Shown piece by piece: positions 10,669 to 24,500 of a stretch of 64,000 nt of DNA. The notes under the pieces are model-generated. The model saw nothing but the letters and a program-made list of their open reading frames with translations, had not been told where the DNA came from and searched no databases. Each line of letters opens with the position of its first letter. Position 1 is the first letter of the stretch. Origin of the DNA: Mesostigma viride (taxonomy: Eukaryota > Streptophyta > Mesostigmatophyceae > Mesostigmatales > Mesostigmataceae); the NCBI GenBank assembly GCA_009746045.1, contig RPFO01000104.1, positions 4,782,477 to 4,846,476 on the forward strand, in the 5' to 3' direction. The position numbers were made by a program, and so were the translations under genes.

Positions 10669-10756
10669 TGACACCGTTGGGACAAGATAACGGCAGGCTC
10701 GAGCTGCCATGGTCCTGATTCTCCCAATTTCTGCCCTGGTTGTCTCCTAATTGATG

Positions 10757-10826
10757 TTGGTGAGTCTGGTGAGTCTGGTGAGTCTGGTGAGTCTGGTGAG
10801 TCTGGTGAGTATGGTAAGTATGGCCC
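10757..10826. repeat. 9-bp minisatellite (GGTGAGTCT)n
   Basis: About seven units of GGTGAGTCT with divergence at the right end. A frame runs through it (VSLVSL repeats) but there is no gene context. Confidence 0.85.
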
Positions 10827-10965
10827 TAGGGAGGTTGCTGGGCGACCACCAGTGCACGACTAGTGTCACCGCTGCCTGCCGGAGCTGGCAAAGCTGCAGC
10901 CGCAGCTGCCGCATTTTCATGGGCGAGCGCATCCGCCCAACTGCGTTGCGCACGTCGAGGGGCGT

Positions 10966-11124
10966 TTGCTCGTCATATATTGCGTAATAGATTCGGAAAA
11001 TTATATTAGCATGTGTGTCTTAAAAAGACGAAGCGATAGTGATATTCACGGCTAAATTTGGTGCTCAAACGTGAAAGTTATGAGCTCCGCCGTCAGCCAT
11101 GGCTACCTCGTGGCTCGTGGCTCC
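10966..11124 (+). mobile_element. LINE 3' UTR (GCCGTCAGCCATGGC family)
   Basis: Homologous to 7200-7345, from GTTTGCTCGTCATATATTG to CTCGTGGCTCGTGG. There is no tail; it is joined directly to a minus-strand RT fragment. Confidence 0.65.
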
Positions 11125-11129
11125 TGCTG

Positions 11130-11500
11130 CTATGGTGCTGGTGATATATGGCATGCATGCCAAGGTGACAGGTCCTCATTGCGGACATGAGCAGCGTATC
11201 CTATTCTGAAAATGGATCTCAGCATGTTGGTGACCGCACCGTCCAGCTTGCGGGCCAGGTCGGCGGTGAGGGTCCACGGCTCGGCCCCATACGTAAGAAC
11301 GGGAAGGGCGAGGACCTTAAACAGGTCCTGTTTCTCGATCTTGCCGGCCCAGGGGCTTGCGCCACAGGGCCCGGTATTGGCGTAAAGCGTGCCAGGCGAG
11401 GGAGATGCGGTGGTCGACATCACCCTCGCAGCTGGGAAGCAGGCTGCCCAGCAACTTGACACGGTCCCGATACAGGACTCGAGAGCCGTCAAGAAGAAAG
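11130..11500 (-). pseudogene. LINE RT thumb fragment
   Basis: The minus frame 11492-11130 contains KVLALPVLTYGAEPWTL, then LARKLDGAVTNMLRSIF and GYAAHVRNEDLSPWH. These align with the RT C-terminal region at 1540-1690 and 35540-35700. The upstream RT core is absent. Confidence 0.7.
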
Positions 11501-11504
11501 AGGA

Positions 11505-11956
11505 TGGGATGGATGATGTAAGCTAGCTAGGTCCTAGTTACAGGGGTGTGGGCACCACGGCCCGAATCGCAATGAATGCCATACACAGTCACACGCGGAG
11601 CCCCCACAGACTTGGGGTTGGTCTCCTTCATGACTACTTGCCATCTATCCTTGCGTACCATCTGCCTCCATATTACAGACAAACCAGGAGGCTGCCCGGG
11701 TGTGAGCCCGTCACGTCTAGGGTAGCACATGTCCATGCCGAGTCTATCACGAAAAGTCCACGGGTGGCAGCCCTGCCGCGCGCGGCCTGGGGCAGGCCAG
11801 GTGAGGACATAACGCCCGGGCTGGGCGGGCTTGCAGTGCCAGCTAGTCTATCTGATGTACGTGTCTACCTGATCTGTGCAGGCCAGGCGCCTGCGCCTAA
11901 GAATATGGGATATAATAGGGCAAATCAGCGTACAAATCCTCATTAACTCTGTGCAA
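11505..11956 (-). pseudogene. LINE C-terminal and 3' UTR fragment
   Basis: Near-duplicate of 7430-7905, with DRWQVVMKETNP in the minus frame 11736-11527 and the same DGLTPGQPPGLSVI block. The copies share most of their sequence but differ by small indels. Confidence 0.65.
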
Positions 11957-13520
11957 ACCAATTAATTAATTAATTAATTATCAACATCACTCCGTTGGGA
12001 GTAAATGTAGCACATAGCCCTGAGAAGGGGCATATGGCTTTTAATACATTCTAGGCTACTTCATGCAAGGGTGGGAATGTAAGCTACCCCTGCTCTAGGT
12101 GCCTCAAGGGCACCGGCACCACCATGCTGTCTCAGGTTCAACCCAACTAAGGGGATCCTGGCACGGGGGAGGAAGATCATCATGGCTATAGATACAAAAA
12201 CTAGAGCGTGGCATCTCAGCAGAGAGCAGCTCTCTGCATGGGCACAGCATAACTAAATAAAACTAGGCATCATCTGGAGTGTGGCACATCATAGGCACAC
12301 ATGGTTAAATAATGCTCGTGGCTCAGCTGGTATAGTGCCTGTAGGAGGCGTACATGTACATGGCCACGGTCTATCTATTCTACACTGCTACTGCTGTATT
12401 CCCCTAAGCTGGGGCGTCTGGAGTCGCTGGGGCCGCGGGGGTCGCATGCCAGGGCTTGTGGCCGACGTAGATGGCAGCCCCCTTCCAGTACACCGGCTGC
12501 CCCGCCTTGGTCTGCCGGAGCTGGAGGTAGGTCGGCCATAGCTCCCGTCGCCGTTGTTGCTGCGCCAGGGTCAAGTCGTCGTCGAGGGTGAAGAGAGTCT
12601 TCTCGAGCCGCTTGCGGCGTCGGAGAAAAGAAATCTTGTCCGCCGGGGTCTTAAAGGTGAGAAGGAGCGGGGGCGGCCCTGCCTTACCCCGCGCGCGGGG
12701 AAGGCGGTGGGCGACCAGCTCGATCTCACCAGTAAGGCCCATGCGACTAAGAATTTCTCTCTCAAACGCACGTGCAAGCTTCTCGGAATTCTCACCTTCC
12801 TCCATGTCGAGGTTCTTGACAATGACGTTAAGGCTGCGCTTGGCAAGCTCGGCCTCCTCGCGGAGGTCAAGCGTCTGCCGCTGGAGCTGGGCTGCGACGG
12901 CGGAGGTGGTGGAGGTGACCAGTATGCTGCTTAAGCATGTCCGCCCAGGTCGTGATGGGAGGAGCATCGCCGGCCAGGCCAGCCGGGGCTGGCTTGGCGG
13001 CAATGTCCTTCACCGCCTGGGCGGTGAGGCCTGCGGTGTTTTGCAAGACCTCGATGGCGATTGCATTGTCCTTAAGACGCTGGTCAATGTCGCGGAGCTG
13101 GGCGGTGATGGAGTCGGAGGGGGGGGGGGGGGGGGGGGACGCGAGGGGGGTGGCGGTGGCGGTGGCGGTGGTGGTGGGGATGGTGGGGAGCTCAGCAGCC
13201 AGCTTACGACCCAAAGCTTGCATGTCGCAAGCGAGGGGTGTCACCTGCTGTGAGAGGAGGCGGAGGAGGGCGAATTCGGTCAAGGGGACGGGTTGCCAGA
13301 GGTCCGCGGAACAGTGTTGAAGGATGGAAAAGAGGGCGGCAAGCTGAAGGCGCGGTCGCGACCAGCCAGACAGGTCAGCTGAGCGGAGCTGAAACTGGCC
13401 GTCAGACTGGCTGCGGAAGCATTTGTGGCGTTGGAGGCGCTGGCACAGGTCCAGAAGGGAGGCATACGACCCATAAAACAGGAGTGCAAACCAAAGGGGA
13501 TGCCTTGCGCGCAGCATCTT
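11957..13520 (-). pseudogene. LINE ORF1 copy B with 3' UTR, hairpin and tail
   Basis: The minus frame 13517-12867 gives the N-terminal half (YASLLDLCQRLQRH, QQVTPLACDMQALG, NTAGLTAQAVKDIAA). A shift at about 12915-12930 leads into the frame ending at 12404: LREEAELAKRSLNVIVKNLD, RLPRARGKAGPPPLLLTF, TLDDDLTLAQQQRRRELWP, YWKGAAIYVGHKPW. The second half has the layout of an L1-type ORF1 RRM plus C-terminal domain (RNA-binding chaperone; inference from pattern). The 3' UTR (about 12005-12400) ends in CTCCCAACGGAG and an (AATT)n tail at 11957-11981. A run of G at about 13120-13138 lies in the Pro-rich linker. Confidence 0.8.
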
Positions 13521-13965
13521 GGTGACGAGCGTTGCCGTCGAGTCGTTGCTCCAGCTCCTGCGTCAGTGTCCAGGTCTCGGCGCCGTTGGTCAGGATCGTC
13601 ACAATGACGACCTTGATCGAAGAGGTCACCCTTGACGATCCGGGGTAGGGCAGGGTTGCTCCAGTTGGGAGATCATGTAGCACGTATTCCCTTGCTTGAT
13701 GGATGGAGGTGAGCGAAGCCGCGAAACCTGACTAAGCTAACTATAAGCTAATCTAGAAAATCCTAACTACTCTAGAAAATCCTAAAAAACAGCAAAGCGC
13801 CCCTTCCTCCTGGGGGGGGGGGGTCTTGCCCACAGGGGCTGGCGTGTGAGCCTGGACAATGGTCTGCCACCTCTGCTTGTTCAGCATAGCAGTCCAAGCA
13901 AGAGAGAGGGAGGAAATGCGGTGTTCAAACGTAGCTGGGACCACTACTAGGTCCGCCAGCAACTG
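13490..13965 (-). pseudogene. LINE RT thumb and C-terminal pieces joined upstream of ORF1 copy B
   Basis: 13683-13490 encodes VVIVTILTNGAETWTLTQEL and LDGN, then runs into ORF1 near 13470-13490. 13962-13700 encodes LADLVVVPATFEHRISSLSL and WQTIVQAHTPAPVGKTPPP, the ending of the 1-2195 family, followed by its 3' UTR and a CTCC/GGAG remnant at 13659-13671. Three LINE pieces are thus fused on one strand. Confidence 0.7.
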
Positions 13966-13989
13966 CTGTGTACGGTCACATCAATCCGA

Positions 13990-15130
13990 AAACCCATTTT
14001 CTTCCCCTGGAAAATATTTGGAGATGGAATAATGGTCAGTTTGACCTCAAATTTGGCACCAAGGTTCCTTATCAGATATCTTATGATGCCATGTGGTCAA
14101 AAAAATTTTTGGGAGTTGGCAGCATGGTAACATGGTGACATTTGCTAGCAAAAAATACCGTATTTTCAGCACTTTCTGGCATGTATGCATATATAATGAC
14201 ATCAAATGAACTCAGTTGGGCCTGGAACTTTGCACATGTTCTAAACACATCCCATGCAGCATGCCCACAAAGTTTCAGGCTGGTTGGATGACAAATTGGT
14301 GACAAATGCTAGCATAAATACCCCCAAAATGCAGTTTTTCATGGTTTTTTAAGGGTTTTATCACACATATGCATACATAATGACACCAAATGAACTCAGT
14401 TGGGCCTGGAACTTTGCACATGTTCTAAACACATCCTATGCAGCATGCCCACAAAGTTTCAGGCTGGTTGGATGACAAATTGGTGACAAATGCTAGCATA
14501 AATACCCCCAAAATGCAGTTTTTCATGGTTTTCCAAGGGTTTCATCACACATTTGCATATATAATGACATCAAATGAACTCAGTTGGACCTGGGACTTGG
14601 CACATGTTCTAAACACATCCCATGCAGCATGCCCACAAAGTTTCAGGCTGGTTGGACGACAAATTGGTGACAAATGCTAGCATAAATACCCCAAAAATGC
14701 AGTTTTTCATGGTTTTCCAAGGGTTTTATCACACAAATGCATACATAAAGACACCAAATGAGCTCAGTTGGAGCTGGAACTTTGCACATGTTCTAAACAC
14801 ATCCCATGCAGCATGCCCACAAAGTTTCAGGCTGGTTGGATGACAAAACGGTGACTGATGCTAGCGACCCCCCCCCCCCAAAAAAATGCAGTTTTTCATG
14901 GTTTTCCAAGGGTTCCAACACATGGGTGCCTATATCAATGAACTCAGTTAAGCCTATAGAACTTTGCACAGCTCATAAAAACATCTATGTTAACTGCCCA
15001 CAAGAAATTCAGACTGTTTGAATGACAAATAGGTGACAGATGCTAGCAAACATAGCACAAAAAATGCAGTTCCTAGTAATTGTTTTTCAAGGGTTTCATC
15101 CCATAGTTGCATGTCAACCATTCCAGTTTG
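13990..15130. repeat. 184-bp satellite array
   Basis: Monomers marked by CATGCAGCATGCCCACAAAG recur at about 14253, 14437, 14621 and 14805, giving a 184-bp period. Diverged partial units extend to about 14000 on the left and 15130 on the right, about six units in all. Units share TTTCATGGTTTTCCAAGGG and GAACTTTGCACATGTTC. Similar short frames repeat in each unit and are not genes. Confidence 0.9.
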
Positions 15131-15294
15131 GGATATATAGTCAGGTTCCCAACAACACATCTAGATGATATATTATGTGATATTGCAGGAAGGCAGACTT
15201 AGGGGCACACGCCCGGCCCATGATACAACGTCAACATGTACATCAACAACACACACGTAACTTAGCTAATCTTCATAATAAAAAGCACACCTTC

Positions 15295-17081
<1,787 letters not shown>

Positions 17082-18100
17082 TCATTCATGCATCCGTTCA
17101 TTCATGCATGCATCCACTCGTTCATTAACATGCCTCCGTCGGTCAGGGGTTCAAAATGATGCAACAGACACCAGAAAAGGGAGAAGGAGCCGCCTCCCCA
17201 ACGTGCCGCCCCGCGACGGCAGCGATGGGCCCAGGGGGGTAACTGTGCGCTTTGTCTTGTTCGCCGGGGTGCGCCGGCGGGGTGCGGGCACTGTCGCGTT
17301 TTTTTTTGCCCGCCCGCCCCAGTCCTTGTCGCAGTGCCTCCTCAGGCCATGGCGGCAGGGTAAGAGTTCTTTTCGCCCGTCGCCGGACGCTTAAACCACT
17401 AGAATACGCCGGTTAATGACGATAAAAAAGCGGGTTACAACGATAGAAACCAGTAGATGTTGGTTCTCCCGCACCCCGGGCACACCTAAGACATCGCCAG
17501 CTAGCCCCCCCCGCAGTTCATGCAGCGGACAATGTTTACCCCCCCAAGGGAAGTCATAAAGCTGCAAGAAATGGGGTGAAAGCGATTCAATCCACGACAT
17601 GCATTTTTGCCGGGCCTGTCAGCGCTCCTATAATTCTGACTTTTACGGGGAAATTGCGTGCAACATGGAAACGCAAAATTAAGGGAATTCCAACATTAAA
17701 TTTCTTCGAAATGATATAAGGAATCGTTCGAAAGCGTGCCCTCCCACCAGGTGCGTCTTAATCTGTGCTAGACATTACCTTGCACACGCACGGGTGGCTG
17801 AGCTCGGCGAGCGAAACTGGCCACTGCTGCGTGTTTGCCCTCGCACACACACACAAAGTAACTGTTTCCCGACGTTTTTTTTGCAGAATAAATTTCCTTA
17901 CGTTAATTCCGATCGAACAACAAGCGAAATCCGGTACAAAATGGCTTCGTAATCCGTGCACAGTAAATTTTCACGCTACCATAGCCTTCGCAATGGAATT
18001 TGCACTCAACATCTCCCGCGCGCACCGAATTTCGTCAATTTCACCCCGGATTTGCCGCGGACACTTTGGCGCGGCGTCGGATTGATGTGGTTCATATGGC
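17082..18100. other. no gene recognised
   Basis: Unique sequence with short frames only (for example 17765-18085, +). No splice-supported or family-level similarity was recognised. Confidence 0.5.
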
Positions 18101-18133
18101 AGCACGGGAGCAAGTGTAATTAATTAATTAATG
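18092..18133 (+). mobile_element. LINE tail remnant
   Basis: CACGGGAGCAAGTGTAATT followed by an (AATT)n tract. The sequence just before the tail resembles GGGAGCACGAG before the tail at 30388. Confidence 0.4.
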
Positions 18134-18555
18134 CTCTACGTCCAACACACATGCTAGCAGAGATGATAAAAAGAATGAATGCTGTGAAAAAATATGGAAA
18201 AAAAATTTCCTAATAACATGACAGTGGTATATTGATGTTGATAATAAAAACAATGATAAAAAATTCTACTTCTAGTTTCTAAACACGTCATAAGCCGTGT
18301 GAAGGTCTTGCCATGACTGCTAGCCCCATAGCCAAACGGTTGTTTCAGAATAGGTCGGAGCTCTGCACAGAAGCGAAATCTACGTGTTGTCAATCCAGCC
18401 CTGCAAAGTTGCCGTGTAGGCCACACGGTCGAACAGCTTTAATGCTGTCAACAATCGGCTCCGAACGTGGACAGTTTTATCTTCTGATCAGTTTTCTGAA
18501 CAGTTTTATCTGCCCACACGTGCCAAACGCATTGGGCACGCACAGATGCAAGGTA

Positions 18556-19720
18556 TAGGATAGTGGTAGAGAACCGGTGTAATCCGGTCAAGTAGCACCA
18601 GCTATGAGGTAGGATAGCGGGAGAGAACCGGTGTAATCCGGTCAAGTAGCACCAGCTATGAGGTAGGATAGGAGGAGAGAACCGGTGTAATCCGGTCCAG
18701 TAGCACCAGCTATGAGGTAGGATAGGAGGAGAGAACCGGTGTAATCCGGTCAAGTAGCACCAGCTATGAGGTAGGATAGCGGGAGAGAACCGCTGAGGTT
18801 GGGTCTATTAGTACTAGCTGTAAGGTAGGATAGTGGTAGAGAACCGGTGTAATCCGGTCAAGTAGCACCAGCTATGAGGTAGGATAGCAGGAGAGAACCG
18901 CTGAGGTTGGGTCTATTAGTACTAGCTGTAAGGTAGGATAGTGGTAGAGAACCGGTGTAATCCGGTCAAGTAGCACCAGCTATGAGGTAGGATAGCAGGA
19001 GAGAACCGTTGAGGTTGGGTCTATTAGTACTAGCTGTAAGGTAGGATAGTGGTAGAGAACCGGTGTAATCCGGTCAAGTAGCACCAGCTATGAGGTAGGA
19101 TAGCAGGAGAGAACCGTTGAGGTTGGGTCTATTAGTACTAGCTGTAAGGTAGGATAGTGGTAGAGAACCGGTGTAATCCGGTCAAGTAGCACCCTAAGCG
19201 GCTATGAGGTAGGATAGCAGGAGAGAACCGGTGTAATCCGGTCAAGTAGCACCAGCTATGAGGTAGGATAGCAGGAGGGAACCGGTGAGGTTGGGTCTAT
19301 TAGTACTAGCTGTAAGGTAGGATAGTGGTAGAGAACCGGTGTAATCCGGTCAAGTAGCACTAGCTATGAGGTAGGATAGCAGGAGGGAACCGGTGTAATC
19401 CGGTCAAGCAGCACCAGCTATGAGGTAGGATAGCAGGAGGGAACCGGTGTAATCCGGTCAAGTAGCACCAGCTAAGAGGTAGGATAGCAGGAGAGAACCG
19501 GTGTAATCCGGTCAAGTAGCACCAGCTATGAGGTAGGATAGCAGGAGAAACCGCTGAGGTTGGGTCCATGAGAACTAGCTATGAGGTAGGATAGGAGGAG
19601 GGAACCGGTGTAATCCGGTCAAGTAGCACCAGCTATGAGGTAGGATAGCGGGAGAGAGCCGGTGTAGTCCGGTCAATCAGCGCTAGCAGTAAGGTAGGAC
19701 AGCGGGAGAGAAGATCGCAT
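18556..19720. repeat. 54-bp minisatellite with two monomer types
   Basis: About 21 units share GTAGGATAGCRGGAGAGAACC. Type A continues with the short inverted repeat ACCGG-TGTAAT-CCGGT and CAAGTAGCACCAGCTATGAG. Type B continues with GCTGAGGTTGGGTCTATTAG and TACTAGCTGTAAG. From about 18780 to 19190 the types alternate A-B regularly; elsewhere A predominates, indicating a higher-order repeat. Confidence 0.92.
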
Positions 19721-21568
19721 GCACGTCAGAAGCTGCCGCTCCAGGTGAAGGGCACCAGGTCGTAGAGAACACGGGCGAATTGACCAGATTCCTGCAAATT
19801 GTATGCAAGCAGCAGCAATGACATAAATGCACATATTTTAGAAAACATTTTTGCTAAACAACCAGTGCAATTCAACTTACGTTAATGTTGTAATTAACAA
19901 AATCTCATGTAAGGTGCCCATAAGCAAGTGCTAAACACACGAATAAGTCTGGCATTCTTAGAAATAGGGCAACCTTGCCAACTAAGAAAACTTGTGCAAC
20001 ACAGCAAAACTGACATTTGTCAAGCCTCAAGCAGGAAGACAAGGCAAGCGGAATTTGCACAAAAGTTTATGGAAACACAGCAAAGAAGCCTGGCAGACAT
20101 TACGGAGTCATGCTTCCAAGCTCGGTTCATGAACTGGTATCGAGTCCAGAGACCTTGGACAGGAAAGAAATGCCTTAAACTCACCAGATGTAGTCGACTG
20201 TATTGAAGTTCAACTGTAATTTACTCTGAAACTTGCCACCCGCGCGCTCCCTGCAAGCAAAATACGCAAAGTTGAAGGGAACAAATTCAAGGCATATGAG
20301 CTTGTGTCGATCATGGAGGCTTTTCAAGGACCACATCACGATGACAGCCATCCTTCTTTAAGCAAGTGATGGGAGAATGAGAAAATGAGACAGGAAATCG
20401 GGAGTTATTGGCGGGGAGGGTGCAAATTTTCTCATTCAACCCGACCTATAACACATACAAAACACATATGCGTTTCGAACCTCACCTTGTCCAATCCGTG
20501 ACAAGGTAATCGACGGACCACCAGCGGCAGCCTCAATCAGTGGATTGAGGCGCTGGCATATAACCGTGGACGGACATTGATCAACGGAAACGCCTCTCCG
20601 TAAACAGCGACATTTGGGGACAGCATGGCGACAACTACTGGAGGCTGGCTACGAATTTCAGGAGTAGCGATGGCTTTTCTTGTAATTCGTGCCCAACCGG
20701 CAATTCTATGGAATTGCCGAGGGTCATCAATTGATCAGCGATTCATGATCGGTGGATCACGGCGCTGGCGGGAGAGCCATGGCTAGCACAAAACCATGGC
20801 CCTCGCGCGACCCCCTCCTAGCGACTCCGGCGATCTGCAGAGCATTTTGAGGTGCTTTCACTTTGCCGAGATGATCGCCGTGCTGATGTGGCGGTGCCGG
20901 TTCGTCATGCGGATAAGGAAGACCACACATTTTGCGTGGGAAATTCCATGTGCCGCGCCGCGCCCATCAGCTTACCGTGGGGCCAGCAAGAGCATCGTTT
21001 CGCGCCAAAATAGTCAGGCATCCTGCCACGTGGTATGCGCGGGTCATTCCTTACAAAGAGGGGAGGTCAGCAGAAGAAACGTGTGGGCGCTGCCTTAGGC
21101 TACGTGTGTAATCACAGTAATCACTGCAGCGCCAACTGCTCCTGAGCACCTTGACTCTCGGGCAGCCTGGAACGCTGCAGGTCTCCTTGATCCTTGAGCC
21201 AATATATATCCGCTTTATAACAGCTATTGCCCATACATCGTCTTCAATTCAGTTAGCTGCCTTGCAGTACGAGACGAAATGCGTTGAATTCGAATTGAGT
21301 AACATGGAATTGAAGTCTCTTCCAGACGCAAGGCGACTTGGGGGAGTGTACCTATCGCCTAGATCCCTCTCTGTTATTACTGGTACTGGTAGCTGAGCAG
21401 TTTAGTTGAGGGCGGCGAGCGCGCAAATCGTCGTATTCTGCAAAAGAGGATCGTGATAAATGACGCGTCTTTTACGTATAGTAAATTGCAAATTGAAGTA
21501 GGGTTTGAGCAGGGACCACATGAAATGTTTGCACAGCTCGGTGTCGTCTGACTCGACAGCATTTCCCG
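19721..21568. other. no gene recognised; upstream region of the helicase gene
   Basis: Short frames such as 19928-20206 (+) have no recognised motif. Two compact hairpins are visible: CCTCAATC-AGTG-GATTGAGG at 20531-20550, with an outer CCAGCG/CGCTGG arm, and GGCAATTC-TATG-GAATTGCC at 20699-20718. The promoter and 5' UTR of the helicase should lie towards the right end. Confidence 0.45.
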
Positions 21569-24500
21569 ATGCCTAATATACGCGACACCCGTCGGCGCAC
21601 GTCCGACGTCCGTACGAAAGCAGGGGAGACATTTAAGGTGCTGCTTCTCTCTCCTGCGCTCACCACGAGCCTAGAGCTTGCGGGCTATGTGCACCCATCG
21701 CCCGTGCAGCTGGCCGCTATCCCGATCGGTCGGTTTGGAGCAGGTAAGGCTTGCCGAACAGGCATTGATGAGGGCTTTCCAAATAGGAAGGCGATTGGTT
21801 CCTGTGAGGGCTTAATTTATAGTATCAATATGGCCGCTTGTGCAATATGCGAAGCGTGTTGAAATATGCGTGTTGAGCAAGTAAAGCTCCTTTTGTCGTT
21901 TTCTTGCCGCTGCGCTGTTGGTGTTGTAGGGTGCTTCGGCCCTTCGCAGCACCGTGACTCTTTTCCACGTGCATACGCGTATGTACGCCGTGTATATACG
22001 CGTGTTACTGCCGACGAAGTTCCTTCTGACCCCCTCCCCTCCCCCACTTTAAGTGAGCCAGCTGGCACACACACGCACAGGCATACACACAAACAAGCAC
22101 ACATTCACAAACACAGGCATGCAGTGTCATGCATGCTCACACGCATCACGTACAGACAAAACGCGCGCACGTAATGCACACATCACGCAAGTGTATGCAT
22201 ACGGTCAGAGCACCCATTCCTCCCCATCTATCGCTTTTCATTTGAACGCTATCGTGCATCATAGTAGTGGACTTCTTACACATCATAGTAGCGAACTTCT
22301 TATGCATCACAGTATCGAACTTCTTATACATCATAGTATTAGTATTGGGAATTCAGTGCTCCGTGGTCCCCACACGGGGACACAAGACTAATTAATCAGT
22401 TAATACATCACAGTAGCATACCTCTTACGCACATCATCACACACCGTTCACCTCTTACCTACATCATCACACACCCTTCACCCCATTTGGTCCTGTTGGC
22501 CACCGTGTGTCATCTTGCTAGCACTCTTCCCCCGCTGTGGTCTGTGTCTAAGGGCACCCACCCTCTGAACTCTTCAGCCGCTGTGCTAGAACTGGGCAAG
22601 ATCCCCTTAGGCAAGCGGTAGCCCTCAAAGCCAGATGGTCTGTCTACCTGTGAGGGCATGGCTGTGTATAAACGCCGTGAGCATGTGCGTTAGAATAGTG
22701 CTTGCGTTCGTTACTGAGGTTGTGATGGCATCGTATTTGGGTTTGGAAAGTTATGGGACGGGGCATGACCGTGGAGCAGCCTGACCGAGATTGCAATAGG
22801 GCGTGACAGGCTGGCTTCGAGTATTGTGTTGGCTGCTAGCCTCTAGTATTGTGTTGGCTACTAGCCTCGAGTATTGTGCTGTCTTCTAGCCTCTAGTCTT
22901 GTGTTGGCTTTGAGTATTGTGCTGGCTTTTAGTCTCTAGGAAGTGCAGCCACGGTTCGCTCGCGGGCACCTGGGCAAGCGCTTGTGGGTCTTCTCCTTAC
23001 CTTCACAGCATTACATGCATCACAAGATAATGTTAATGGGTAGTGAGGATCGGTTGGCTTGGTAACGTGCATGGCACGCATTTGCATGGCATCGATATGC
23101 ATGCTGTCCTAGTGGATACACAGGCTGCCCTAGTGGATGCTCGTTGGTGTGCATGCTGCCCTAGTGGATGCTCGTTGGTGTGCACGCTGTCCTAGTGGAT
23201 GCTCGTTGGTATGCACGCTGCCCTAGTGGATGCTCGTTGGTGTGCACGCTGTCCTAGTGGATGCTCGTTGGTGTGCATGCTGCCCTAGTGGATGCTCGTT
23301 GGTGTGCACGCTGCCCTAGTGGATGCTCGTTGGTGTGCATGCTGCCCTAGTGGATGCTCGTTGGTGTGCATGCTGTCCTAGTGGATGCTCGTTGGTGTGC
23401 ACGCTGCCCTAGTGGATGCTCGTTGGTATGCATGCTGCCCTAGTGGATGCTCGTTGGTGTGCATGCTGTCCTAGTGGATGCTCGTTGGTGTGCATGCTGC
23501 CCTAGTGGATGCTCGTTGGTGTGCATGCTGCCCTAGTGGATGCTCGTTGGTGTGCATGCTGCCCTAGTGGATGCTCGTTGGTGTGCATGCTGCCCTAGTG
23601 GATGCTCGTTGGTGTGCATGCTGCCCTAGTGGATGCTCGTTGGTGTGCATGCTGCCCTAGTGGATGCTCGTTGGTATGCACGCTGCCCTAGTGGATGCTC
23701 GTTGGTGTGCACGCTGCCCTAGTGGATGCTCGTTGGTATGCACGCTGCCCTAGTGGATGCTCGTTGGTGTGCATGCTGCCCTAGTGGATGCTCGTTGGTG
23801 TGCATGCTGCCCTAGTGGATGCTCGTTGGTGTGCATGCTGCCCTAGTGGATGCTCGTTGGTGTGCATGGCGCTGGTGTACAGGGTACTGGTGTGCATGCT
23901 GTCCCTCCCCCCCCCCCCCCCCCAAAAAAAAAGCATGGTTGCGCCCCCCTCCCCCCCCAACCAAACCTCAGTATGCATGGTGCTACAAGTTTGTCGTGGC
24001 GCGCCACTGTACCTGCTGCAACTTGGTGTGCTACATATACTTAACTCATATACTTACCTATACTTGTGATGGTATACACTACCGTAGCATTTGTTGGCGT
24101 GCATCTGCACCACGGCGCATCTTGGCATGGCCCAACCACCACGGCACCTCTTGGCATGGCCCAACCACCACGGCACATCTTGGCATGGCCCAACCACCAC
24201 GGCACCTCTTGGCATGGCCCAACCACCACGGCACCTCTTGGCATGGCCCAACCACCACGGCGCATCTTGGCATGGCCCAACCACCACGGCGCATCTTGGC
24301 ATGGCCCAACCACCACGGCACCTCTTGGCATGGCCCAACCACCACGGCGCATCTTGGCATGGCCCAACCACCACGGCGCATCTTGGCATGGCCCAACCAC
24401 CACGGCGCATCTTGGCATGGCCCAACCACCACGGCGCATCTTGGCATGGCCCAACCACCACGGCGCATCTTGGCATGGCCCAACCACCACGGCACCTCTT

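Noticed and set aside
12308-12340. tRNA-like A-box (GTGGCTCAGCTGG) near 12318
   Set aside because: No B-box or acceptor stem follows. It lies in the 3' UTR of a LINE and is not kept in the sister copy near 33580.
19928-20206. 92-residue plus-strand frame as a gene
   Set aside because: No recognisable motif, no splice partner, ordinary composition. It cannot be supported from sequence alone.
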